A DNA stretch of 64,000 bases, from NCBI GenBank assembly GCA_035235625.1, contig CP141148.1, positions 28,459,057-28,523,056 of the forward strand, in the 5' to 3' direction. The DNA is from Saururus chinensis (taxonomy: Eukaryota > Streptophyta > Magnoliopsida > Piperales > Saururaceae). A program made the translations under genes and the position numbers. Shown in pieces: positions 11,271 through 25,504 of the stretch (within the stretch, counting starts at the first letter, position 1; each line of letters begins with the position of its first letter). The notes beneath the pieces were generated by a model. That model saw only the letters and a program-made list of their open reading frames with translations. It was not told the DNA's origin and made no database searches.

Positions 11271-13390
11271 CACTTTGCCAATAAGGATTTGGGTCCGCGG
11301 TTTGCACATTTTGTCTTTGGGATGCAAGAACATCAATTTGCCAAAAGTGCACTTCCCTTCACTGCCCCCCTCCTTGCGTGTCTTTGCGATTGTTTGGTGG
11401 CAATTTCAAATCCTTCTATTTGCCTTCAGGGCCATTTTCCTTCCTGCTCTCTTGCAAAGTCAGATATAGGGATGCTACTGTGATTGGAATTGAAAGCTTA
11501 ACTTGACCTAACCCTGGGTCTAGAGTCGGGTTGTCGGGTGGGTCGCATGGAATTCAAGTTTAAACTCGCTCCAACCCAATTAACCCTTTTATTTTTCTTA
11601 GTCGGTGAAAGACAATTACTATATGAAAATTTTCCGTATGACCTGGTCTAAGATGCAAATATTTTATATTTCTTAGTTTTATAAAAAATATTCTATAGAA
11701 ACCTGGGTTTACAAGATATTTTAAAAAAATAGACCAAAATACCCTCGTAGCAAGGGTTAGGATTTAGAATCATATAAACCAATTGTGACGACCTACAAGC
11801 AAAGAGGAGATCGGAGCTTAGTGGTGATTTGCGATTTTTGACTAGCGATTCCCATCAACAATGAATTCCGATTCCTAGTGATTGCTGGCCTCCCTTCATT
11901 CATCGATGATCACTCTTCTTTGATTTTTGTTTAAAAAATTTTAACTACATAAACTACTTTTCCCTACAAAGGAGATCAGGATGGTACCTGCCACTCCGAA
12001 AATAAATATTGGGGGACTATCCAAGAAGAACATGGCTACACAAAATTGAAGAAGCATGTGGATGCCAAGAAAGGATACCGTAGAATAGCCATGATTGCTT
12101 TGTACCTTATTGTGCAAAGAGACTCTTGTATGGTTTTATGTATGCAAGTTTATTATGTAGAACATCTTATGTAAACATATACACAATCTTAGAGGCTTTC
12201 ATTACAACTTGATGAATACTAGTATCAATAGCAAATATTGGCAATTATTGTAAATATTATGTTTTTTAATACATAAAAAAAAATACATACGTGCTATCTT
12301 ATATACAATATGGAGCATATCATATTATCTACAACATGTACTGTTGACATGTCGTGTTATTATATATGCGATATGAAGCATATCATATTATGGGCTGATG
12401 GTTCAAAGAACACACATATAGTGTTATCGTTAATATTATATGGCAAATGTTGTGTTATCATATATGCGATATGGAACATATCTCTGACTCAATGGACACA
12501 TATCGTGTTATCGTTAACACGATATGTCAAATATCACATTATCATATATGTGATATGAAGCATATCATATTATGTTTTGTTGGCTCAAAATATACATATC
12601 ATGTTATCATTAATATGATAGGATATGATATGATATGATGAATATCGTGTTATTGTATATACGATATGGAGGATATCGTATTATGGGTTGTAGGCTCAAA
12701 GAACACATATCGTGTTATTGTTAACACAATATGGTGAATATCATGTTATTGTATATACAATATAGAGCATATCATATTATCAATAATGCATATTATTGGG
12801 TTGCATTATCGTATATGCGATATGAAACATATCGTATTATTAATAACATGTATTATTGACATGTAATGTTATCATTTATGTGATATCGCATTATGAGTAA
12901 TTAGTTCAAAGAACTCACATATCGTATTATGAGTCATTGGTTCAAAGAACCCACATATCATATTATCGTTAACAGTATGTGGTGAATATCATGTTTCGTA
13001 TATATGATATGAAGCATATCATATTATAATTCGCTGACTCAAGAAAACATATTGTGTTATCATTAACACGATATTGTATTATGAGTTGTTGGCTCAAAGA
13101 ATACATCGTGTTATCATTAGCATGATATGGTGAATATCGTGTTATTGTATATGCAATATGGAGCATATCGTATTATTAATAACATTTATTGTTGACATGT
13201 TGTCTTATCATATATGTAATATAAACCAAACCGTATTATGGGTCACTGGCACAAAGAGCACATCATGTTAGCATTAACATAATATGACACACATCATATA
13301 ATCAATAAAATGCATTATTGACAAATTATCATTGATGTAATATGAGTCACATCATATTATGAATCACTTTGTCCATTTTGTTGGAGGATG
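11271..13390 (-). repeat. Right arm of the large inverted repeat
   Basis: Reverse-complement partner of 1-2012. The inner end starts CTTTGCCAATAAGGATTTGG (partner at 1992-2012). Position 13317 aligns with the first base of the window, so any further left arm is outside view. The order of landmarks is the mirror image of the left arm. Open frames at 11257-11483 are the diverged partners of the minus-strand frame at 1774-2061 and are not called genes. Confidence 0.75.
12290..13375. repeat. AT-rich tandem array, mirror of 1-1025
   Basis: Same degenerate units as the left array in the opposite orientation, built on GATATG/CATATC and ATATCGTGTTA motifs with TGGCTCAAAGAACACATA-type spacers. Several short open frames arise from the repeat and are not genes. 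Confidence 0.75.
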
Positions 13391-14356
13391 GGTCACCAGT
13401 GCCAAGAACTAACGATTTTTTGACTGAGAAAGCTTCCACTAATGAAAAAAATGAAGAAATGAAGGTTTTACCACCTCCTCCACCCACCGACAAGTAACCA
13501 CCAATAATCTACTTCTGGTGAGCCATCATTAGTAATTCGCTACTGATAACACCTCCCCACCCCTTTCACTATTCATTAATGAGATAAGAACTTGGGTATG
13601 GGTTCATTTATGATCTAAGGGTATATTTATCCTAAACTAGGTCATATGGGATTAAGTGTTAAAATCTAAGGAATATATAGACTAAGTTGTTCAATCTACA
13701 AAATGAGTTTTCCAACAAGCAGGTTAGTTTGGATCGGACTCAGGTTAAAGGGGTTAGGTTAGTTTTGGTCTTTTTAACCCGATGAACCTGACTTAGTGAC
13801 ATCACTAGTCAAACATATGCCTAAGAATTTAGAATCATCCCCATTAGGGAAGAGTTTTTTATGCTCCCCTCTGATTCATTGATATTTAAGATAAACGATG
13901 CACACACTAACATGTTAGTGTCAGATACTTAAACTAACATATGCTTAGCATGTGCATCATTGTTCTCATACACCATCCATGTGACAATTGACACATCATT
14001 CCATCAACACTTCATTGTTGTGGAAAATTTAGTCACTAAAATTTTGAGTGTTACAGCAACATGTTGATATGTTGAGTTTTCTTTATAAGCACCCTGTTGT
14101 AGTAACCCAAGAGGGTCATTCCATTGAAACCCTTGGATATGTCTCTCCGCTAGCCGCTTGAGGCTATTTCCTTGTTTTGCTACATGCTATGCCACTAGAT
14201 TAATCCTCCAATCATCTTCCTCGACTCCAACAACCCCTTTTGTAATGATCAGAGTCCATAGGTGCCTCAACGCAAGGGTGAAACCCAACCAGGGTATCAA
14301 AATACCGTAACAAATTTTCTTTGCAAACAATAGGATCATCATCTATGTGCAAGAGT
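13391..14356. other. Intergenic DNA, nothing identified
   Basis: Unique-looking AT-rich sequence between the right inverted arm and the LTR-like block. No open frame above background, repeat or RNA gene was seen. Confidence 0.4.
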
Positions 14357-14710
14357 TGTAACATCCTCATGCACTAGTTTCTAAGAGATTAAAAAAATAA
14401 TTATTTTTATTTTTTAGATCATGCTAACATCGGCATGATTTGGTTGCCTATGTAATTATTGGATAACATATCCAATGTTATTCTTGTAATAAGTTATTTT
14501 TTTAAATTGGGTTAAGGTCCGGGTCTGAGGGAGTCAGTGGGAGGAAAAAACATTCCTTTCTCCCCCAACTTTTCTGCCACTACCCATTTTTCCCCTAAAA
14601 TTTTTGCTGCCCTAAGTTTCAGGCAGGGAAGAAGAGGAGACCCCCATCAAACCCTTCTTCCTCCTCCTTAAGGTGAAAACTCTCACACTCTCCCCATAAC
14701 TCCCTTTCCA

Positions 14711-14766
<56 letters not shown>

Positions 14767-16964
14767 CCTCTCTCTCTCTCTCTCTCTCTCTTATTTTCTC
14801 TTTGGTTTCCAACAAGCAGCAAGTGGAAATGTTTTTGTCCGGTAGTGGTCATTGAGGAGAGTCATCAGCAAGCTGTGTAGGACTCTTGGACAGCGACGAG
14901 GGGAAAACTGAGCTGAAGTCAAGAAAGGAAGGGTAAGATTTTTCCTACCTTCCTCTCCTCTCTACACCACTTATTTCAACCCAATTCTGGGTGTGGAAGC
15001 TGCCTAAAACAAAGGGGGTTTTCCCCTTGTCTTCTTTCTGTCCCTTACTTTTTTCCCTTCTCACAATTCTCTAGCCAAAGTTAAGTTTTGGGTGCAATGG
15101 AGCACCCAAAAGAGGTTTTTTTCTCTTCTTCTGAATTTTGTAGTTACTATTCATAGTGAGGTTCTGGCAATTAAAATGCCATGAACACTCTCTCTTTTTA
15201 TGGTTTCAATTTAGAGAAAGTTTGTATTGTAAACTCTTAATTAGAGGAATTGTTGTTTTTCTAAATTGCAGGGTTTATAGGGAGCAGTGCCAATTGGCAA
15301 TAGGAGATAAAATTAGGCCAAGGTGAGGACCCTCATGCAAAGCATGGATGCTTTCTTTTGTTGTTTGGTCATATAGATGTGTGAAATTAATTTGCTATAT
15401 GAATTTTTGACTGCATGATTTAAATCCAAGCTCTGTTCTAATGTTTGATATATGTTTGATTTCAACATGTTCTACCCAAACTATGATACTTATCTATAAC
15501 TGAATTATTATACGATATACTTTGCTGAGATTATGATAAATATTATGGGTCTTGATGAGAACTAATAATGGTATGCTTTGAATGAAGCAAATCATGCTGA
15601 CTGAAAGAAATCTAGGTTTATGTCATGCTGCAGTTTTAACTGAAATATTATTAGCTATGCTCAGCTGAAAGGAATTTATAGCATATTGAATCTAGAGCAG
15701 GTTGTAGTTATTTAAATCTTACTATTGACTGGTTATGTGTTAGTATCTTTATGAAATATTTGGAGCAGATTATTGTGCCTAGGATTAGCAGACCCATGTA
15801 TTGAGAATTATGCAACTTCAAGTGTGAAATATTGACAATAATAAAAACAGGTATTGTAATTAACACATGAAACCTTGATAATTATTTTCTTTTATGCACA
15901 CATGGAGCCATTCAGGTAGTGTTAATTGTATTGACATATGGTTTTGAATGTATGATCCATGCTTGAATGTTGAAGGCAGGTTTAATGAATTGAATACCTC
16001 GATTATTTAGAAATTCATTTGATTATTTATCAACTTGATAGTAAAACATGGGATACCTCAATTTCTTGGGTATTGGGTTGTAAACTATACATTGTTTTCC
16101 TTTTATGGGTATGTGTGAGGTGTATTGCATAAATGGTAGATTTAGGTAATAATAACCAACCTAAGTTTAAGAGGTTGACAAGGGTTAGTTAAGGTTTGGA
16201 TCGAGTGCCTTAACTTCAGGTTTAAGATAAAAGATTACCCAGGTGCCACATTTTAGGATGAGGGGGGACCCCAACCTTTGGCAACTTCCTCCCAATTTTA
16301 TAGGTCACACCAAGTGCATGCGGATGACCACCCAGAGTGCTTGTGCACCAATGCAACCTACGAATCACATAACTAATTCTTTGGGAAATTAAAGAGAATG
16401 GGTTGTTTATAAGCATGATGTTATCCTCATTTTATTTAGATGTTATTTTAAATTATGATAGATATATGATGATTATGTAAGGATTTGACATGCTTTAGTT
16501 TGAATATGAAGTCTTTGTTATTGTATGATTAATGGTGGTTTTATTTCATGCATGTTTTACTTGAGGTACGCTAAGAGGGCTTTTAGCTCACGGATAGAAT
16601 TTTTGTTCTACTAGGTGTATTTTTGTGCGTAGGTTTGCTGAGTGATCTAGATGCATAAGAGCGTTAAGGAAGAGAAAGGGAACATCATTCACAGGGAAAC
16701 TAGAGGATTATGATAATTTAAGTTTCTCCTTTTTGTGAAAAATTAAGGCAAAAATAGTTGAAGTAGGGTAAAAAACACATTTTGATGTTGAAACTTATGT
16801 TTTTGACTTTTTGGTGTGGATGGAGATTTTCTTTTTGAAAACATAGTGAACTATAATTCTTATTTACTGTCTCTTGCATAGATATCAGGTTGTCTTGTCC
16901 AGTGTAGGTACTCTCCCATGGCATGATTGGTCTTTGGACCTTCCCTAGAGCTTGGGTTGTGACA
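14357..16964 (+). mobile_element. LTR-like block (possible solo LTR fossil)
   Basis: The block runs from TGTAACATCCTCATGCACTA to CTTGGGTTGTGACA, giving TG...CA ends with the TGTAACA/TGTGACA type of terminus common in long plant Ty3-type LTRs. The length of 2.6 kb is within their range. No matching partner LTR, no polyprotein and no convincing 5-bp target duplication were found nearby, so the ends are provisional. A (CT)n run lies inside at 14712-14791. Alternatives are an unrelated repeat or a non-coding gene. Confidence 0.4.
14712..14791. repeat. (CT)n microsatellite
   Basis: About 80 bp of nearly pure CT repeat with a TCCCTCCC interruption near 14760. The two arginine/glutamate-rich minus-strand frames over it are low-complexity artefacts. 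Confidence 0.9.
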
Positions 16965-17034
16965 ATTCTAATAAGATTAGATCTAGAAGTAGTTTTGCCT
17001 AACAACTAAGGCCATTTTATAAAACATAATATAA

Positions 17035-18240
17035 TACATACAATGCTTGGAGAGAAGACTAAGAGATTCTTGGGATGATTTGAATCAGAAATGGATAACA
17101 GACATGATAGAGACCGGTCGGGAGGAGACGTGGATTAGTCTGCTATTTATACCTGGAGAGAAGACTTGAACAAGACACGGTTGGCGTAGGGTTAGTACCT
17201 GCATGCCTTGCCAAATAGAACTAGGCTGGTTTAGCGTCACTTTGCATCATTGCCGAAAAGGACTTGACTGAGGTTTTTAGCTTTGTAGTTTGCCAAAATA
17301 GTTATTTTGATCCTTGAAAGGATTTCCAAATGCTAGAAAAAAACTTCCATTAGCATAATCGGCTTTCCATCTTCATTTTGTTAAAATAGTTGTTTTGAGC
17401 CCTTCATTAGTTTCAAAAAAAAAGTTCTTTCATTAATACTCACTCTATCTTAAATTAATAATTCAATCTGACAAAAAATTTTGTTTTATATTAATAGCTT
17501 CATTTTATTCAAATTAAGTAATTGATGTCATAAACTTACTTTTTTTTCTCTCTTAGACGTAGTTTTACTATTTCATAAAAATCACTATTTTTATAAATAT
17601 AGATATTAATATAAGTAAGAGGGAGTATGGATTCTGGATAAGCTTAAAAGGACATGTGGGGTTTGCAACTGCCGAAAAGGACCTGGCTGTGGATCCTGTC
17701 CAGTATTTTGCATAAAAGAACATGCATGCTTTGCATAAGAAGAGTTTCAAGTCAAAAAGGTTTTGGATCCTTGTTTTGCAACTGCCTATCGTTGCAATGC
17801 AAGAGCATCACTTTCTCAAAAGAGCGCTTTTTGGCAAACTGGGTACACTCCCCTCACTGTCCCTGTGTTCAATAGAAGAAAAGCAATGGTGCCAATTTCG
17901 AAGTTTCCTGGCAGCTTACTTAGCGGCATTTCCCTCTCCTGCCTTCTTGGCAAAGTCAAACATATCGGCCATGCACTTCATAAAAGTTCAGCCAGGATGT
18001 GTGTTTACAAAAAATTTCTCTTGAAGGTAAAAAAACAATTTATAAACTGTAGGAAGAAAAATAGAGTTGTAGAAATAAACAATTGAAGAATCACCACCCT
18101 CACCTTTTTGCCTAAATACCATTTGTTTTTTTGGTAGTTTGTTATCTCTTGAAAGTCTATTTTTACTGCTTAATCTTCAATCCAGGCTATCCAGCTTATA
18201 TACGTTTTGCAGTTGAAGCTCATGGTATGTATGAAGCATT
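17035..18240 (-). pseudogene. Inverted relic of the membrane gene's 5' flank
   Basis: Read on the minus strand, this segment repeats the 5' flank of the membrane-gene family. The part at 17700-18215 mirrors about 2040-2600, including the frame with LPIVAMQEHH against LPILAMQEFI. The part at 17035-17300 mirrors the promoter and first untranslated exon (TTTCTGATTCAAATCAT, also at about 2915-2933). A TATAAATA is present near 17150 on the minus strand. The coding exons are absent; similarity stops near 17035. It is a third, 5'-only copy. The 100-107 codon plus-strand frames at 17722-18086 belong to the repeat and are not called genes. Confidence 0.6.
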
Positions 18241-19374
18241 TGGTGCTTAAAGAGTTAAGAGCAACAACTTCTTTTTCTTATTAATGGTTACAAGAGCAAG
18301 AGCTTCATTTCCATCAGATTTAAATGTGTTACACGAAGTAGCCACATGACATCGAGATTCCATGAACCGAGGTGGATAAAAAAAAAGAAGTTACGTTCAT
18401 GGTGTTTTGAGGACTCTGTGACATGTATGATCTATCCACAGCTAATAGTGAAATTTGAATACTGTACGAAACTCTAAAACTTTACAAGGTACGTCAAGGG
18501 GATCACACATATAAGATTGGACTTAAGTTGGGTGCTAATAATTATGATGGACCTTATTAATTTGATTTAAAAATTGATCTAAAATATACATAACCCTCAG
18601 AAAAATGGACATAAAAAACACTGTAATGCACAAAATGTTACATATTTAAGAATAATACAAAAAAATATTATGTGCACATGTAAAATTCTGGCAAAAATTA
18701 TTTAAAATACTATTTTTTTTTAACTTTACCGATTCATTGTTTTCCTTTTGCAGTAGCTCTGGTTTTGACTATGATACCGGCTCTACCACCTTGGACATTG
18801 ATTGTCACTTTTGTCACCAACTTCATTGTCTCCACCACCGATTCCACTTTATTTACCTTTTTCTTCACCTCCTCCTCCACTGTCAGCTTTTCCTTCTCCC
18901 CTCCTCTACTATTACCACCTCCTTCTCCTCCTCCTCCTCCTCCTCCCCTTCCTTCTCCTCCTCCTTTCCTCCACTTCTCATCTCTCTCCTCTTCTTCCTC
19001 TTCCATTTCTTTTTATCATTTTCCCTTTCTCCTCACCGATTGTCTCATCTTCCTCCTCAAAATCTAACAAGACAATTCATAAACTAACTAGTGGAGTTAT
19101 TTAAATTTTATTTTTTTCTGTTATAAGTTTGATTTTTTTTAAAAACTCATAAATATGTTAAACTATTTAAAAATGAGAGTAGGTTTTAGTTTTATTTGAT
19201 TCTGAGTTTTTTTCTAAATCTTAATCTGGCTACATAACTTTATTGGCAAGTTTAATGCAAAGGGTACAATAGAGTGGACCCAATTAATAGAAAAATTAGC
19301 CTATATGCACTCCAATAATCCCCTTAGTACCTTAATAACCCTCTTAAGAATTTTGTAAGTGTTAGGGTCCGTTT
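18241..19374. other. Intergenic DNA with a CT-rich tract
   Basis: AT-rich sequence with a polypyrimidine, CCTCCT-rich tract at about 18870-19010. Overlapping open frames in several phases over the tract (18734-19104) are compositional artefacts. No gene is supported. Confidence 0.45.
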
Positions 19375-21851
<2,477 letters not shown>

Positions 21852-21854
21852 TTA

Positions 21855-22409
21855 GTGCAGGCTATTTATGCTATCGGAAGGAGTATTATTCCCAAACCAG
21901 CAGAGTCTGGACTCTGGAGGAAGCGGCCGCGCTGATTATTTTGCTTAATCAAATCTAATTAAGAATATTAAAAGCCAGCCAAAAGTCAACTTTTCAGGCC
22001 GCTTGTTAGCAACTTAATTCTGGGCTGATTGAACCCAGAAATCAGACTTTTGTTGCCTGGGGATCAGCTGAGAAAACTCATCTGATTTGCTGAATTCGAA
22101 ACCTGATCGCTCCTCTCCCCTTCTCCCTGCTGCGCCTCCCTCCCTCTTCGCCTTCGTAGCAACCCAAGGCAGTGGACAATTTTGCACCAGGAACAACGTC
22201 ATGACAGGGTCCACCACCTCCTCATCCCGGTAGGCGTCGACATGGACAAGATGGCGGCGGCGGGGCCCTCCAGGCTCTCCTGCTCAAGGGAACAGTCTTC
22301 CAGACAGTTGAGCTAGACCACTAGCGGCAACATCACGGTGCCTGCATTGGCGTCGGATGCGGCCTGCGGCTTCTCGGCCTGGTGGTGATGGCGTGCCATA
22401 TATCCACAG
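21855..22409. other. GC-richer leader-like DNA, no gene called
   Basis: Sequence between the Harbinger-type element and a coding-like exon. The part at about 22100-22400 is GC-rich and resembles a plant 5' leader or decayed first exon; a frame starting MDKMAAAGPSRLSCS near 22243 runs only 24 codons. Nothing more can be supported. Confidence 0.3.
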
Positions 22410-22703
22410 GAAAATGACTTTGGGGACCCATTTGGGCCGCCACCTCTGCCGGGCCATCAGAGGAAGGACAAAAGCAGCGGGCTTCAGGAGGAAAGGGATG
22501 ATGACGAAAACTGGCCCGGCACTAATACGCAGTTTGTGGAGGATGAAGAGCAAGGTGGAGGAGCAGGGGCTGTTCTAGGCCCAAATCTTGTGCGAGAAGT
22601 GGTGATGGTGGACGATAGTTCGTCAATGGTGAGCTGGGTCACGAAGGAGATTGACAAGGCCATGGCGCGGTTTGGAGGAGCAAGAAGACTATGGCAGGGA
22701 TAA
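22410..22703 (+). pseudogene. Coding-like exon of an unrecognised host gene
   Basis: An open frame of about 97 codons without an early ATG follows a good acceptor (ATATATCCACAG|GAAAATGAC). It reads ENDFGDPFGPPPLPG near the start, an acidic stretch with ERDDDENWPG, then VVMVDDSSSMVSWVTKEIDK before a TAA at 22701. Composition and codon pattern look like plant coding sequence. No family is recognised. No upstream coding exon in a compatible state is visible, so this is probably a remnant or a captured exon. Confidence 0.35.
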
Positions 22704-23768
22704 GAGTCCTGGAGGCCAACGGAGCCAGCCAGATCTACAAGAGAATTGGAGAATCATTGCTTTCTTCTAAACTTCTATATTACATTTGCTAGTAATTGCA
22801 TGTCTCTAATTACTTGGATGGGTAAATATAATTCTTTAGCTTAAATTTTTGGTGCTTAGTACAACATCATTTGGATTTGTTGCCAACAGAAACAGCACGA
22901 TGACTGCTGTAAAAGTAGTAAACTTCTAAGTCGGTGTTCATGTTTTTCTAAAGCAGTCTTGACTCGAGTATTGACTGTCATTTGTTCAGAGATTCCTGCA
23001 ACTGCCAAATTTGTTTTCTTTCTTCTGATGTATAGTGCAAATCCTAGATACCAAATTGTTGCTTTCCTGGTGTTCAGCACTGCTGGCTATGCCTTTCCTA
23101 AAACCTGTACCTAAGTAATATGTTTTAGGAAATGCGTAATTTGGTTACTGCAGTAATATGTTGGAGTTTTCCTGGGCTACTGGCGTTTACTGCTCCACTT
23201 CCAAATAGGTGAAGTACTCGGCTCATTATAATTATTACTTTATTATTGATCAGTCTATTGTGGGGTTGAAATAGCAGATTGAGTTTGTGATGCGAAGCAA
23301 ATATTCTTTTTGAAGACTCAAAGATCATCATCAATTATGAGACAGTGTTACCTGCAATTGATGACTCAATAAGTGCAAATGCGTAATTTGGTTATCCACC
23401 ATTTCCTGCTTTTCAAGGGGTGGGTTTGGGAGCATTTTAAAAAGCTATCAATTTTTTATTGGGATTAATAGAAGTACCCAAAGAATGATCCCAGATTAGG
23501 GTCCTCTAAAAGCATGTGTCCATTTTACAGTATGCTTTTTGGAACCTTGTCCTCTTAACTTAAACATTCTCTTTCTCTGCCAGAGATGAGTGGGTGTAAG
23601 TTTCTCCTTACAGTTTTTTCGTAATCTTATCAAAAGAGGCTTGCTTTGGATAGGAAATTTAGTGTAAATTGCATTACCAATTGATGTATTGTGCACCATT
23701 GAGAATCATATTTGCTTTTGAACCCTTCACTTACATTTTTAATTTCTTAAACTGATGTCTGAAGTGCA
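22704..23768. other. Intron-like AT-rich DNA
   Basis: No open frame or repeat of note. It could be intron of the decayed gene or genes on either side. Confidence 0.35.
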
Positions 23769-24003
23769 GTTATGATCACATTCAACCAAATACATGGAGG
23801 GGTGCCTATCGTTGTTGGGAAAATGAAAATAGAGAAGCTCCATTGAGGACTGCATGCCCGCCTGGAGTGTCAAATGAACTTGAGAGCAATTTTGAGAAAA
23901 TAATCTTTTGATGGATGTTCAAATCCATACCTAGGGTTGGTTTCAATAATTGCTACTGGAATTGATGCTCTCCGGAAGAAACTTAGCTTGCCGAAGCCCA
24001 TTG
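23769..24003 (+). pseudogene. fluG/NodGS glutamine-synthetase-like exon, decayed
   Basis: Translation shows YDHIQPNTWRGAYRCWENEN, then REAPLRTACPPGVSNELESN and, after a one-base frame change, DGCSNPYLGLVSIIATGIDA and LRKKLSLPKP. From family knowledge this matches the C-terminal glutamine-synthetase catalytic part of plant NodGS/fluG-like proteins, including the NREAPLRTACPPG substrate-binding region. The exon ends at a donor-like GTACAAC near 24003. A frame change within the exon and the absence of neighbouring GS exons make it a relic, not a working gene. Whether its decay came before or after the copia insertion downstream is not clear. Confidence 0.7.
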
Positions 24004-24333
24004 GTACAACTTAACTTCATTTCTTACTTATTTGTTGCAATTTTTTCACTAGATTGAGCATCCAAATTTATATTGTTCATCATATCATCGCCTTGCAAAA
24101 GTCGTCACGATTTGGATCGTGTTAATTGTATGGTCTTGGTCTTTGAACTTAAAAGATTGCCAAGAGCATTGAGTGAATATGTAGATGTTCCATTTGTTGG
24201 TGTATGTGAGAGTCGTTATCGCAGTATATTTTTGCCATGATGGGTAAGATACTTGAGTGGTTAAATTGTGCATATATAGTTTGACAGAAAGACAAAAACA
24301 AAATTTGGAAATAATACTATACGTGTTAACACT

Positions 24334-24830
24334 TTGTTGTTCATGAGATGGTCTAGGATTGCGAAGAATTATTGGAGAACCCACAAGTGGGAAAAGGCCA
24401 AAGACAAAGAAAGGGGTGTGCTACTTCTCAATTGTACGTTCTTTACTTGCATGATGTTACCATGCTACCGTGCTCTTAACTATAAATTCGAAAAACAGAG
24501 AAAGGTTGAAGACAGGAAGCATCTTTGAGGTGATTGCCTAAATTTATTGGAGAAAATAATTACTGGCCTAGCACCTCCAAGCACTACTTTGAACCTCCTG
24601 GAGGTGTCCGGGAGGAGGTAATTGCTGGGTCATTAATCTCTCAAGACAGTAATTATATCCAACATAGCATTCAACCGGATGAGGATCCATTTGAAATGTA
24701 TGAAGCCACCACACTGACATCAACCTGGGAATATGAGAAGTTGGATAATTATGACTACCACCAAAATCCAGACGTCAAAGAATTGGATCATGGTGATTGT
24801 GCTTGGGGGTACTCACTGTGGGATCTCTAA
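24334..24830 (+). pseudogene. Two unrecognised open frames, likely a gene relic
   Basis: Frames at 24334-24528 (contains RIAKNYWRTHKWEKAKDKE) and 24534-24830 (98 codons, contains DNYDYHQNPDVKELDHGDC and ends WGYSLWDL) lie in sequence with coding-like composition. The second is hydrophilic, acidic and ends at a natural stop. I do not recognise a family. The frames are out of phase with each other and their ATGs are probably internal, so this is best read as the 3' part of a decayed or captured gene. Confidence 0.35.
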
Positions 24831-24946
24831 AAGGACAAGTAGAGTTCAAATTGTAAAAAAATGTTTCTATCTTCTTATACTTGGCCATGCAAGGGTGTAA
24901 ATATATAGAGAAAGATTTAGGTTCTAATAAGACTTGTCTAACCGCA

Positions 24947-25504
24947 TGTGGGGAATAAAACTACAGGCCTCGCCAAACAAAATATAAGTATATTATATTT
25001 TGGTTCTAGCCGAACAGAATATATATTTACTATTCTGAAGTTCTAGGCGAATAGAGTATAAATCTAATGTTTCCCTGCTTGTATTGCAGAATAATGGATC
25101 TAGAAATGCCAACAAAAAAGCAAAGTATATAAGAGAATTTAATGTGGTTTGACCTTGCTGCCTACGTCCACGGGATCACATAATTCCACTAGATAGAGAA
25201 TCAAAGTAAAAGAGAATTACAAGATTTCTCAGCAACACTCCTCACGCAATTCACAAGAAGAAAACTCCAACTTCTTCTTCCCAGAAACTTATGTTTTCCT
25301 TCTCTCTCTGTTGCTCTGCGTCAACCTCTCAGTTACGGGTCGTGACGGCTCTGAAATCTCTTCTCTAGAACTCTTCTCACGTTGGACTTTTCTCCACACA
25401 CCCGTCAGCCTCATTAATGAAACCTATTTATAACTTAGGTCTTAAGACCACAAAGACAGAATTGCCCTTCACTTAAGTTTCATAATTATGTTTCACCGTC
25501 AACA
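24947..25504 (-). repeat. LTR (3' side) of the 25-30 kb copia fossil
   Basis: 558 bp, reading TGTGGGGAATAAAACTA ... CACCGTCAACA on the plus strand. It is a direct repeat of 29573-30124 and adjoins the purine tract. Confidence 0.9.

Noticed and set aside
14612-14852. Two overlapping minus-strand frames rich in Arg-Glu repeats
   Set aside because: They are produced by the (CT)n microsatellite; two phases are open at once, which marks low complexity and not coding.
17722-18086. 100-107 codon plus-strand frames resembling the minus-strand frame at 2319-2633
   Set aside because: The similarity comes from the duplicated 5' flank. Frames differ in length and phase and lie in the promoter of the real gene.
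18734-19104. Overlapping 90-116 codon frames on both strands
   Set aside because: They follow a CCTCCT-rich tract, and several phases are open simultaneously without any domain.
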